In this document: in pieces, positions 47,937-55,774 of the stretch
How the letters are laid out: each line of letters begins with the position of its first letter
Numbering within the stretch: position 1 is the first letter of the stretch
Assembly: GCF_003946865.1 (NCBI RefSeq)
Contig: NZ_QXTH01000015.1
Location: 49,006 to 113,005, forward strand
Source of the DNA: Antribacter gilvus
GTDB taxonomy: Bacteria > Actinomycetota > Actinomycetes > Actinomycetales > Cellulomonadaceae
Length of the DNA stretch: 64,000 nucleotides
Reading direction: 5' to 3'
The notes under the pieces: model-generated
What the model was told of the DNA's origin: nothing
Databases searched by the model: none
Seen by the model: the letters and a program-made list of their open reading frames with translations, nothing else
Made by a program: the position numbers and the translations under genes

Positions 47937-48079
47937 GACGCTCAGGTGCGAAGCACGCTCCGCACGGACCGGAGACGACCCGAGCGCTCTGCGCGCCCGC
48001 CGTCCGCGATGCCCAGATCCGACCGCCGCGGCGGCCAATCTGATGAGTATTTGATGACCGGTTCAAATCTCAGAAACCC

Positions 48080-48115
48080 TTCAGGCCTGGAAACCCTAGG
48101 GTTTCCAGGCCTGAA
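48080..48115. repeat. Perfect 36-bp palindrome beside tRNA-Pro
   Basis: An uninterrupted palindrome centred on CTAG (TTCAGGCCTGGAAACC then TAG-type centre and its exact complement), 4 bases from the tRNA 3' end. It may act as the tRNA terminator, as an integrase/Xis arm site, or mark the ICE end. The integrase-gene promoter region (47937-48079) lies on its other side. Confidence 0.7.
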
Positions 48116-48119
48116 ATGG

Positions 48120-48193
<74 letters not shown>

Positions 48194-48197
48194 ATCG

Positions 48198-48224
48198 GTG
48201 CTCCTGGCCGTGCTCCAGGAGCAC
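48198..48224. terminator. Short hairpin upstream of tRNA-Pro
   Basis: GTGCTCCTGG-CCGTGCT-CCAGGAGCAC: a 10-bp perfect stem with a 7-base loop, just upstream of the tRNA on its strand. It may end transcripts from the right. Confidence 0.45.
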
Positions 48225-48373
48225 GATCAGAGTACCGATCCGTCCCCATGGGGACGACCGAAATACTACCCCACGTCGAGCGATGTGCTGGAACCGGCGC
48301 CGCGCCCCACGCCGCGCCCCACCCGGCACCCACCCGGCGAACCCGGGCCACACCCGCCGCCCAGGCATGCGAT

Positions 48374-48447
48374 GTGTGCGCGCCGGACTGCTTCCAGGCT
48401 CGCCTCGGGACCTGTGGACGATCCTGGAAGCAGTCCGGCGCGCACAC
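48374..48447. repeat. 25-bp perfect inverted repeat, 24-base spacer
   Basis: Arms 48374-48398 and 48423-48447 are exact reverse complements (GTGTGCGCGCCGGACTGC... ). It lies 28 bases downstream of the DeoR-type regulator stop, where a terminator would be expected. The length is excessive for a simple terminator. Confidence 0.65.
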
Positions 48448-48474
48448 CCCGAGCCACGCAGCGCCCCGGCCCTC

Positions 48475-49233
48475 TCACCCCGCGGCCAGCAGCGGCGCCC
48501 CCGCCTCCAGCAGCGCCCGCGCCGCCGGCCCGTCCAGCGGCACGTCCGTGACGATCCCCGTCACCTCCGACAGCGGCAGCACCCGGAACGCCGACGCCGC
48601 GCCGATCTTCTCGGCGCTCGCGAGCACGTAGGTGTCGCCCGCGCGCCCGGCGAGCGTGCGCTTCATCGCCGCCTCCTCGGGGTCGCCGGTCGTGAGCCCG
48701 GCCTCGGGGTGCACGCCCGTGACGCCGAGCAGGAAGACGTCGGCCCAGATCCCCGCGGCGGCCTCGGCGGTGATCGAGCCGGAGGTCACCACCGAGTGCT
48801 TGAACAGCCGCCCGCCCAGCACCAGCACCTCGACGGTCGGGTGCACGGCCAGCGCGGCGGCGACGGTGGGACTGTGCGTCACGATCGTGGCCCGCAGGTC
48901 GGGCGGCAGCGCCCGGGCGACCGCGAGCGCCGTCGTGCCCCCGTCGAGGATCGCCGTGGAGCCGGGCCGGACGAGCTCGGCGGCCTTGCGGGCCACGCGG
49001 TCCTTGTTCTCGACGGCGACGCTCTGGCGCCCCGCGTAGTCGGCGACGGCGGGCGAGACGGGCAGCGCTCCCCCGTAGACCCGCTGGCAGAGCCCTGCCG
49101 CGGCGAGCTCGCGCAGGTCGCGTCGCACGCTGTCCTCGGACAGGTCGTGCCGCACCGCGAAGTCCTTGGCCACCACCCGCCCCTCGGTGCGCAGCACCCG
49201 CAGCAGCTCGTCCCGTCGTTGCGCCGGCAGCAT
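48475..49233 (-). CDS. DeoR/GlpR-family transcriptional regulator
   Basis: A 252-residue regulator. The N-terminal DeoR helix-turn-helix reads 'LPAQRRDELLRVLRTEGRVV', 'DLSEDSVRRDLRELAAAGL' and the C-terminal sugar-phosphate-sensing domain has 'ILDGGTTALAVARALPPDL' and 'LLGVTGVHPEAGLTTGDPEE'. The ATG at 49233 follows GGAGG; longer starts (to 49311) are possible. Divergent from the nucleoside-deoxyribosyltransferase-like gene, so it probably controls that gene and itself. Confidence 0.9.
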   Translation of the reverse strand: MLPAQRRDELLRVLRTEGRVVAKDFAVRHDLSEDSVRRDLRELAAAGLCQRVYGGALPVSPAVADYAGRQSVAVENKDRVARKAAELVRPGSTAILDGGTTALAVARALPPDLRATIVTHSPTVAAALAVHPTVEVLVLGGRLFKHSVVTSGSITAEAAAGIWADVFLLGVTGVHPEAGLTTGDPEEAAMKRTLAGRAGDTYVLASAEKIGAASAFRVLPLSEVTGIVTDVPLDGPAARALLEAGAPLLAAG

Positions 49234-49260
49234 CCGTCCTCCATAGTCGTCGACGTTCAT

Positions 49261-49298
49261 CCGTACTACTACGTAGTCTTGCACGTTTTTCCGTACTA
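49261..49298. promoter_or_regulatory. Direct-repeat operator in the divergent promoter
   Basis: CCGTACTA occurs at 49261-49268 and 49291-49298, 30 bases apart, with the palindrome ACTACGTAGT between (49267-49276). Repeats about three helical turns apart suit a DeoR-family oligomer. Confidence 0.5.
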
Positions 49299-49309
49299 AG
49301 GTCGAGGCC

Positions 49310-49678
49310 ATGACGACTCCACTGATGATCCTGATCGCCGGCCCCTACCAGTCCGGCACCGACGGCGACCCGGCGGCCATGGCGGCCAACCTGCGCCGCC
49401 TGGAGGAGGCGGCCTGGCCGATCTTCGAGCGCGGCCACGTCCCGATGATCGGCGAGTGGGTGGCGCTCCCGGTCCTGTCGAGCATGGGCGCCTCCGGCCC
49501 GTCCGATCCCCGCGCCGAGGCCGTCATGTACCCCACGGCAGAGCGCCTGCTGGCACACTGCGACGCCGTGCTGCGCCTCCCCGGCGAGTCCCGCGGCGCG
49601 GACAACGACGTGGCGATCGCCCGGGAGCGCGGCCTGCCCGTCTACACCTCGGTCGACGAGATCCCGTCCGCGGGGTAG
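49310..49678 (+). CDS. Nucleoside 2-deoxyribosyltransferase-like (DUF4406) protein
   Basis: A 122-residue protein with 'PLMILIAGPYQSGTDGDPAA' at the N-terminus and 'CDAVLRLPGESRGADNDVAI' later, the pattern of nucleoside-deoxyribosyltransferase-fold proteins (GPY motif, Gly-Ser-Xaa-Gly-Ala-Asp helix). Likely acts on nucleosides or nucleotides. Divergent from the DeoR regulator, in line with a sugar/nucleoside response. Confidence 0.7.
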   Translation: MTTPLMILIAGPYQSGTDGDPAAMAANLRRLEEAAWPIFERGHVPMIGEWVALPVLSSMGASGPSDPRAEAVMYPTAERLLAHCDAVLRLPGESRGADNDVAIARERGLPVYTSVDEIPSAG

Positions 49679-49780
49679 CCGCCAGAAGTATTTCGCCGAA
49701 GGATGTCGAGAAGCCGGGTCCGGCTCCGTCCCAGGAGTGAGGGCGGCATGAGGCCGCCCCAGAACCGAGGAGAGATCGTC

Positions 49781-50194
49781 ATGGCGAAGTACCTGCTGCT
49801 CAAGCACTACCGCGGCGGCCCCCAGCTGCTTCCGGGGTGCGACGCACCGATGGACCAGTGGGCGCCCGAGGAGATCTCGGCGCACCTCACGTTCATGGCC
49901 GACATGGCCGAGGACCTGACGCGGCGCGGGGAGCTCGTCGACGCGCAGGGCGTGTCACCGGAGGGCACGTTCGTCCGGTACGACGGCGAGGGCCGTCCGC
50001 CGGTCACCGACGGCCCCTTCGCCGAGACCAAGGACCTCATCGCCGGCTGGGTGGTCATCGACGTCGAGTCGCAGGAGCGGGCGTACGAGGCGGCCGCTCA
50101 CCTGTCGTCGGCCCCGGGACAGGGCGGGCGCCCGCTGCACGAGTGGATCGAGGTGCGGCCCGTCCTGGGCGAGATGCCTATGGTCATCGAGTGA
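49781..50194 (+). CDS. YCII-related DGPF protein
   Basis: A 137-residue protein with the YCII-like ferredoxin fold ('KYLLLKHYRGG') and the hallmark 'VTDGPFAETKDLIAGWVVID' (DGPF). The ribosome site is AGGAGAG, and the stop overlaps the GTG of the sigma factor. DGPF proteins are the standard partners of ECF42 sigma factors; the molecular role is unknown. Confidence 0.85.
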   Translation: MAKYLLLKHYRGGPQLLPGCDAPMDQWAPEEISAHLTFMADMAEDLTRRGELVDAQGVSPEGTFVRYDGEGRPPVTDGPFAETKDLIAGWVVIDVESQERAYEAAAHLSSAPGQGGRPLHEWIEVRPVLGEMPMVIE

Positions 50195-51327
50195 ACGAGC
50201 CGTTTCTCCGGGACCTGTCACCCCAGGTCCTCGGCGTCCTCGTCCGCCGCGGAGGAGACTTCGCGGCGGCCGAGGACGCGGTGCAGGAGGCGCTGGTCGA
50301 GGCGGTGCGGCGCTGGCCCGACGCCATGCCCGACGACCCGAAGGGCTGGCTCGTCACCGTCGCCTGGCGCAAGCTGATCGACGCCCGCCGGTCGGAGTCG
50401 TCCCGGCAGCAGCGCGAGCTCCGCGTGCACGGCGAGCCGTCGCCGGGGCAAACCGAGCAGGCCGACGACACGCTGCTCCTGCTCACCCGGTGCTGCCACC
50501 CGGCGCTCACCCCGGCGTCGGCCGTCGCGCTGACGCTGCGCGCGGTGGGCGGGCTCACCACCGCCCAGATCGCGCGGGCCTTCCTCGTCCCCGAGGCCAC
50601 GATGGCGCAGCGGATCTCGCGCGCCAAGCGCACCGTCTCCGGCGAGCGGTTCGGGCAGCCGGGCGACGTGCACGCCGTGCTCCGCGTCCTGTACCTCGTC
50701 TTCAACGAGGGGTTCACGGGCGAGGTCGACCTGGCCGAGGAGGCGATCCGGCTGACGCGCCAGCTCGCCGCCACCACGGACGACCCCGAGGTCTCGGGAC
50801 TGCTCGCCCTCATGCTCCTGCACCACGCCCGCCGGGCAGCCCGTCGCACGCCCCGCGGCGACCTCGTCCCGCTGGCCGAGCAGGACCGCGGCCTGTGGGA
50901 CACCGTGATGATCGCCGAGGGCGTCGAGCGGCTGCAGCGGGCCCTGTCCCGCGACCGCCTGGGCGAGTACCAGGCGCAGGCCGCGATCGCGGCCCTGCAC
51001 TGCGACGCCCGCACCACGGCCGAGACTGACTGGGCGCAGGTCCTCGAGTGGTACGACGAGCTCGCCCGGCTCTCCGACAGCCCCGTCATGGCGCTCAACC
51101 GGGCGGTGGCCGTCGGCGAGGTGGACGGGCCGCTCGCGGGGCTGCGCGCCCTGGACGCCGTCGACCCGGGGATCCCGCGCCGGGATGCCGTCGCCGCCTA
51201 CCTGCACGAGAAGGCCGGGAACCGGGCCGACGCGGCGCGGCTCTACGCAGCGGCGGCGCTCGCGGCCGACAACGCCGCCGAGCGGACGCACCTCACGAAG
51301 CAGGCGGCGCGGCTCAACCGCGGCTGA
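50191..51327 (+). CDS. ECF42-type RNA polymerase sigma factor
   Basis: A 378-residue ECF sigma: region 2 ('AEDAVQEALVEAVRRWPDAM', 'PKGWLVTVAWRKLIDARR') and region 4 ('LTTAQIARAFLVPEATMAQR') are followed by a long C-terminal helical extension with TPR-like repeats ('DRLGEYQAQAAIAALHC', 'MALNRAVAVGEVDGPLAGL'). This architecture and the coupled DGPF gene define ECF42. The extension replaces a classical anti-sigma factor as the control element. Confidence 0.88.
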   Translation: MNEPFLRDLSPQVLGVLVRRGGDFAAAEDAVQEALVEAVRRWPDAMPDDPKGWLVTVAWRKLIDARRSESSRQQRELRVHGEPSPGQTEQADDTLLLLTRCCHPALTPASAVALTLRAVGGLTTAQIARAFLVPEATMAQRISRAKRTVSGERFGQPGDVHAVLRVLYLVFNEGFTGEVDLAEEAIRLTRQLAATTDDPEVSGLLALMLLHHARRAARRTPRGDLVPLAEQDRGLWDTVMIAEGVERLQRALSRDRLGEYQAQAAIAALHCDARTTAETDWAQVLEWYDELARLSDSPVMALNRAVAVGEVDGPLAGLRALDAVDPGIPRRDAVAAYLHEKAGNRADAARLYAAAALAADNAAERTHLTKQAARLNRG

Positions 51328-51397
51328 GGCCTGGCCGAAGGCCCGGCCCAACCGTTTCAGGTCTTGTGCCCGGAGGCCTCTGCCCCCTACGGTCGTT

Positions 51398-51407
51398 GAA
51401 GCGCTTC
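51398..51407. promoter_or_regulatory. LacI-type operator before the cellulase gene
   Basis: GAAGCGCTTC, a perfect palindrome with central CG typical of LacI-family sites, within TTGAAGCGCTTCGA. Cellulase genes of actinobacteria are commonly repressed at such sites by CelR/CebR-like regulators; the regulator is not in this window. Confidence 0.55.
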
Positions 51408-51455
51408 GACAACTCGGGCGCCTTCCCTCACGTGCGCGAAGAAGGGCACCACCCC

Positions 51456-53201
51456 GTGAAGAGACCTGTCTGGACCACCCTCACAGCACTGACCGCCGGG
51501 CTGGCGGTGGCGGCGAGCCTGGCCGGCCCCGCCGCGGCGGCCGGCCCGGCCGCCGCGAGCGGCCCTGTCGCCGGGTTCACCACCGCGAGCGCCCCGGCGG
51601 GCGTCCGCCTCCACTCCACGCCCGCCGAGGACATGGTGGAAGCCATGCAGCCCGGCTGGAACCTGGGCAACTCGCTCGACGCCCTCGGCACGGACGAGAC
51701 GGCCTGGGGCAACCCCCGCATCACGCGCGAGCTGTTCGACGAGCTCGAGGACGAGGGGTTCAACAGCGTCCGCATCCCCGTGACGTGGGGGCAGTACCAG
51801 GGCGCGGACCACGTCGTCGACCCCGCGGTGATGGACCGCGTGGAGGAGGTGGTGGGCTGGGCGCTGGAGGAGGACCTGATCGTCCTGCTGAACGTCCACC
51901 ACGACTCGTGGATGTGGACCAACCAGATGCCCACGCGGCACGACGAGGTGCTGTCGCAGTTCACGTCGCTGTGGGAGCAGGTCGCGGAGCGGTTCCGTGA
52001 CCACCCGGACGAGCTGCTGCTGGAGAGCATCAACGAGCCGCAGTTCGCGGGCGCCTCGGGCGACGCGCAGAGCTACGCCCTGCTGCACGAGCTGAACGTC
52101 GCGTTCCACGAGACGGTGCGCGCGTCGGGCGGCGGCAACGCCGACCGCCTGCTGGTGCTCCCCACGCTGCACACCAACGCCGACCAGGGCCGGCTCGACG
52201 CGCTCACGGCGACGTTCGACCAGCTCGCCGACCCGAACCTCGTCGCGACCGTCCACTACTACGGCTACTGGCCGTTCAGCGTGAACGTCGCGGGCGGCAC
52301 CCGCTTCGACGAGACGGCGAAGCAGGACGTCACCGGCACGTTCACCCGCGTGCACGACACGTTCGTGGCGCGCGGCATCCCCGTGATCCTCGGCGAGTAC
52401 GGACTGCTGGGCTTCGACCGGCACACCGGCACGATCGAGCAGGGCGAGAAGCTGAAGTTCTTCGAGTACGTGGGCTACCAGGCCCGCACCACCGGCATCA
52501 CGACGATGCTCTGGGACAACGGCCAGCACTTCGGCCGCACCACGTTCGAGTGGAGCGACCCGACGCTCATCGACCAGATCCGGTCGAGCTGGTCCACGCG
52601 CTCGGGCACGGCGTCGACCGACCTGGTCTTCGTCCGCGCGGGCGAGGTCACGGCACAGACGGTGACGCTCGAGACCAACGGCACCCGGTTCCGCGGCCTG
52701 TACCTCGGCACCAAGGCGCTGCGGGCGGGCCGCGACTACACGCTCGCTGGGGACGCGCTCACCCTCTCGGCGCCGCTGCTCCAGCGCCTCGCCGGCGACG
52801 GGCAGCACGGCACGCAGGCGGTGCTCCAGGCGAGGTTCAGCCGCGGCCTGCCGTGGCGGTTCGAGATCATCGGCGCCGACACCCCGGTGCTCCAGGACGC
52901 GGCCGGGACCACGTCCGACTTCGCCGTGCCGACCGCCTTCCACGGCGACCGCCTCGCCACGATGGAGGCGCGCTACCTCGACGGGTCCAACGCGGGCCCG
53001 CACGGCTGGACGTCGTTCAAGGAGTTCGACGTGACCTTCGCCCCGGACACGGCGGCCGGGCGGATCCTCCTGCGCCCCGCGTTCTTCGCCGAGGTGACCG
53101 ACGGCGCCCCCGTGGTCCTCACGTTCCACTTCTGGAGCGGCGAGACGCTGCAGTACACGGTGGTGCGGAACGGCACGGCCGTGACGGGCACGGTCGGCTG
53201 A
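51456..53201 (+). CDS. Secreted GH5 endoglucanase with X2-like module
   Basis: A 581-residue protein; the GTG at 51456 gives an Ala-rich signal peptide (~residues 1-31). The GH5 catalytic domain (~50-375) shows 'GWNLGNSLDA', the acid/base Glu in 'LLESINEPQFAGA' and the nucleophile Glu in 'IPVILGEYGLLGF'. Residues ~385-480 resemble a CBM_X2 Ig-like module ('LVFVRAGEVTAQTVTLETNG', 'LRAGRDYTLAGDALTLS'); ~480-581 is a further beta domain. It cleaves internal beta-1,4-glucan bonds outside the cell. A LacI-type operator lies 49 bases upstream. Confidence 0.9.
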   Translation: MKRPVWTTLTALTAGLAVAASLAGPAAAAGPAAASGPVAGFTTASAPAGVRLHSTPAEDMVEAMQPGWNLGNSLDALGTDETAWGNPRITRELFDELEDEGFNSVRIPVTWGQYQGADHVVDPAVMDRVEEVVGWALEEDLIVLLNVHHDSWMWTNQMPTRHDEVLSQFTSLWEQVAERFRDHPDELLLESINEPQFAGASGDAQSYALLHELNVAFHETVRASGGGNADRLLVLPTLHTNADQGRLDALTATFDQLADPNLVATVHYYGYWPFSVNVAGGTRFDETAKQDVTGTFTRVHDTFVARGIPVILGEYGLLGFDRHTGTIEQGEKLKFFEYVGYQARTTGITTMLWDNGQHFGRTTFEWSDPTLIDQIRSSWSTRSGTASTDLVFVRAGEVTAQTVTLETNGTRFRGLYLGTKALRAGRDYTLAGDALTLSAPLLQRLAGDGQHGTQAVLQARFSRGLPWRFEIIGADTPVLQDAAGTTSDFAVPTAFHGDRLATMEARYLDGSNAGPHGWTSFKEFDVTFAPDTAAGRILLRPAFFAEVTDGAPVVLTFHFWSGETLQYTVVRNGTAVTGTVG

Positions 53202-53210
53202 CCTCCCTCT

Positions 53211-53304
53211 CGCCGAGGTAGTGCCTTCGTCCGACGAGCGCACTACCTCGGCGCGTGCGCATCGCCGAGGTAGTGCGCTCGTCGGACGAAGGCACTACCT
53301 CGGC
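53211..53304. repeat. Nested 42-bp inverted repeat
   Basis: Arms 53212-53253 and 53263-53304 are exact complements separated by 9 bases, and each arm is itself a hairpin (GCCGAGGTAGTGC ... GCACTACCTCGGC). It lies between the convergent cellulase and lipoprotein genes and can end both. The loop core CTCGTCGGACGA recurs in the repeat at 60488. Confidence 0.8.
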
Positions 53305-53317
53305 ACCGGGGCGGGGG

Positions 53318-53836
53318 CTAGTTCGTGATCCGCTCGCCCTCCGGCGTCAGCACCCACCACACGTCGTTGACGCCCTGCCCCGAGGTGTCGCCCGGCGCCG
53401 CGTCTCCCGCGAAGTAGTAGAGCGGCCACCCGTTGAGCGTGAGCTGCGGCATGCCGTCAGTCCCGGTGATGGTGCCGACCTCGCCGGTCACCCCTTCGAG
53501 TGTGGGGTCCTCGTCGCCGGCGTGCGCCGGGGGCCACGCGGTGAGGCACTGCCCCGTGCACGACGACTCGTCCCCGCCCTGCGTGTCGTCGTCGAACTGG
53601 TAGAGCGTCATGCCCTCGCCGTCCACGACGATCGTGCCGAGGTCGGTGTCCGCGGTGGACAGCTCGGTGACGGCGTCGTCCGCGGCGCCCGTCTCGTCCT
53701 CCGCCGGCTCGCTCGCCGCGGGGGCGCCGTACCCGTCGCCGCCGCCCGTGCCGGGCGTGTCGCTGCCGCCGCAGCCGGTCAGGCCGAAGAGAGCGAGAGA
53801 GACGACGGCGATCGTGGTCCTGGTGCGCGGTGTCAT
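53318..53836 (-). CDS. COG4315-type lipoprotein
   Basis: A 172-residue lipoprotein (lipobox 'LFGLTGC', Cys ~22) with an acidic Ser/Gly linker. The domain after residue ~60 has the repeat pattern of COG4315: 'TIVVDGEGMTLYQFDDDT', 'SCTGQCLTAWPP', 'LTLNGWPLYYFAGDAAPGDT', 'GVNDVWWVLTPEG'. The biochemical role is unknown. It lies directly after the anti-sigma gene on the same strand (61 bases), so it is a likely regulon member. Confidence 0.85.
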   Translation of the reverse strand: MTPRTRTTIAVVSLALFGLTGCGGSDTPGTGGGDGYGAPAASEPAEDETGAADDAVTELSTADTDLGTIVVDGEGMTLYQFDDDTQGGDESSCTGQCLTAWPPAHAGDEDPTLEGVTGEVGTITGTDGMPQLTLNGWPLYYFAGDAAPGDTSGQGVNDVWWVLTPEGERITN

Positions 53837-53897
53837 GGCGGGTCCTCCGGTCGGTCCGACGGTGTCATCTGGTGAACGACACCCGCCGCCACCCGGT

Positions 53898-54677
53898 TCA
53901 CCCCACGTCGGCGGACAGCAGGCTCCGGCCCGTCTCGACCGAGCGGATCTCCACGGACGCGATCTCGTCGAGCGCGACCGCGGTCGCGGCGTCGAGCTCC
54001 ACCGACTGACCGGGCGCCGCGGCCCACGTCGACACCTGGCTCGACGTCCCCGCCGAGTCCGTCACCACCAGCGCGTACTCGCGTGCCTCCGGCTGCCCGT
54101 ACCGTCCGTACTCCCCCGCCGGGTAGTCGCAGTCCATCGCGATCCGCGTCCCCCAGCCCACCGACGTGAGGCGCACGCTCGCCGTGAGCGGCACGTCCGC
54201 GACCTGCTCCAGGGTCACGGTCGTGCCGGGGTCCGCCGTCGGGCCCGGGGCGTCGTCACCACGCGGGAGGGCGACCAGCACGACCAGCGCCACCGCGCAG
54301 GCTGCGGCGACCGCCGCGAGGCCGCGCCACACCCGCCCCGCACGCCGCTCGCGGGCGTCGCGCCGGACCACCAGGTCCACCAGGTCGCCCGACGGCGAGG
54401 CCGGGGCCGCCTCGGCCGCCGATCCCGCCCTGGGCAACCCGTCCGGACCCGCAGCCGCACGCGGACCCGCAGCCGAACCCAACCCGGCCACCGAGCCGAA
54501 CTCAGGCGCCGCCGTGCGCGCCAGCAGCCCCGGCAGCGGCGCCAGCTCCGCCACCGCCGTACGGCACCGCTCGCAGGTGAGGAGGTGCTCCTCGAACGCA
54601 CGCCGGTCCGCGGGCGTGAGCGCGCCCAGCACGTACGCGCCGTCCCAGTCGGCGAAGGCCAGATGCTCCCGGTTCAT
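53898..54677 (-). CDS. Zinc-finger anti-sigma factor, membrane-anchored
   Basis: A 259-residue protein. The N-terminal anti-sigma zinc motif is 'EEHLLTCERCRTAVAELAPL' with upstream 'ADWDGAYVLGALTPADRRAF'. An Ala/Pro/Gly linker follows, then one membrane helix (~120-142, 'GLAAVAAACAVALVVLVALP') and an outer domain with possible ligand-binding beta strands. It overlaps the sigma gene by 4 bases. It holds its ECF partner inactive at the membrane until a surface signal is sensed. Confidence 0.88.
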   Translation of the reverse strand: MNREHLAFADWDGAYVLGALTPADRRAFEEHLLTCERCRTAVAELAPLPGLLARTAAPEFGSVAGLGSAAGPRAAAGPDGLPRAGSAAEAAPASPSGDLVDLVVRRDARERRAGRVWRGLAAVAAACAVALVVLVALPRGDDAPGPTADPGTTVTLEQVADVPLTASVRLTSVGWGTRIAMDCDYPAGEYGRYGQPEAREYALVVTDSAGTSSQVSTWAAAPGQSVELDAATAVALDEIASVEIRSVETGRSLLSADVG

Positions 54678-55177
54678 CGCACGACCCCTCGTTCCTGGAG
54701 GGCGAGCCGGAGCGCGCGCAGCCCGTAGTGCAGGCGCGACTTCACGGTCCCCTCAGGGATGCCGAGCTCGGACGCGAGCTCGGCGGTGCTCCGGCCTCCG
54801 AAGTAGGCGCGCGCGATCACGGCCCGATGGTCGTCGCTCAGCCCGGCGAGCGCCTCCTCCACGAGGAGCGTGTCGAAGAGCTGGTCGGTGCGGTCGTCGA
54901 CCGACGGCTCGGGCGGCTCGTCCATCACCTCGTGGCGCCGGCGGGCACTGCGGGCGTCGTCGATCACGAGGTTGCGGGCCACGGTGAACATCCACGACCG
55001 GGCGGTGGCCGGGTCCTGCCCGAGGATGCGAGGGCTCCGCCAGGCGCGGAACAGGGTCTCCTGGACGACGTCGTCGGCGCTCGCGGCGTTGCCGGTGAGA
55101 TGCACGACGTAGCGCCACACCGCGGCGGCGTGCCGGTCGTGCAGCTCGCGGAGCACCGCGTGGTCGTCGACGGGCAT
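54674..55177 (-). CDS. ECF sigma factor
   Basis: A 167-residue sigma-70 family ECF protein: region 2 'VWRYVVHLTGNAASADDVVQ', 'WRSPRILGQDPATARSWMFT', 'VARNLVIDDARSARRR'; region 4 'LSDDHRAVIARAYFGGRSTA', 'ELASELGIPEGTVKSRLHYG'. The length is standard. It is translationally coupled to its anti-sigma factor. Confidence 0.92.
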   Translation of the reverse strand: MPVDDHAVLRELHDRHAAAVWRYVVHLTGNAASADDVVQETLFRAWRSPRILGQDPATARSWMFTVARNLVIDDARSARRRHEVMDEPPEPSVDDRTDQLFDTLLVEEALAGLSDDHRAVIARAYFGGRSTAELASELGIPEGTVKSRLHYGLRALRLALQERGVVR

Positions 55178-55297
55178 CGCGCCTCCTTCACCGTCTCGTC
55201 CGGTGAACGAGGCAGGGGCGGCCGTGGTTCACCTGCGGACGGACAGCCGCGCGGGATCCCGACCGAACCGGACGGGCCCCGGCGTCGTGTCTTCCCT

Positions 55298-55774
55298 ATG
55301 GACGATACGCTGCAGCTCGACGGCCTCCCCCTCCACCCGCTCCTCGTGCACGCGGTGGTGGTGCTGGTCCCCCTCGTGGTCCTGGCGCTCCTCCTCGCGC
55401 AGTTCTGGCCGGCCGCCCGGCGCCGCCTCGGGGTCGTGACCCCGCTCGGCGCGCTCGCGATGCTCGCCCTGGTGCCGGTCACGGTGCGGGCGGGACGCGA
55501 GCTCGCGGCGATGGTGGGCCCCGTCCCGGGCGTCGCGGAGCACCAGGCGTACGGCGAACGGATGCTGCCGTGGGTGATCGGCCTGTTCGTCGTGGCGGCG
55601 GCGCAGTGGGTCTGGTTCAGGTGGGGCGAGCCGCGCCTGCGGGCGTCCGGCCGCCGCGGCCCGCGCCTCGCGGTCTGGTGGGTGCTCGCGGCCGCGAGCG
55701 TCGCCGTCGCGACGGGCACCCTCTGGCTCCTCCTTCTCACCGGGGGCTCGGGCGCCCGCGCCGTCTGGGGCTAG
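55298..55774 (+). CDS. DUF2231-like membrane protein
   Basis: A 158-residue protein with four membrane helices and the DUF2231 opening 'LDGLPLHPLLVHAVVVLVPL'. Divergent from the ECF operon, sharing the 120-base gap. Function unknown; the family is often linked to stress or heme. It converges with the MFS transporter (4-base overlap of stops). Confidence 0.78.
   Translation: MDDTLQLDGLPLHPLLVHAVVVLVPLVVLALLLAQFWPAARRRLGVVTPLGALAMLALVPVTVRAGRELAAMVGPVPGVAEHQAYGERMLPWVIGLFVVAAAQWVWFRWGEPRLRASGRRGPRLAVWWVLAAASVAVATGTLWLLLLTGGSGARAVWG

Noticed and set aside
48060..48069. GGTTCAAATC resembling a tRNA T-loop, on the plus strand close to tRNA-Pro
   Set aside because: No acceptor, D or anticodon stems fit around it; ten bases are too few to call a second tRNA or an inverted attachment core.
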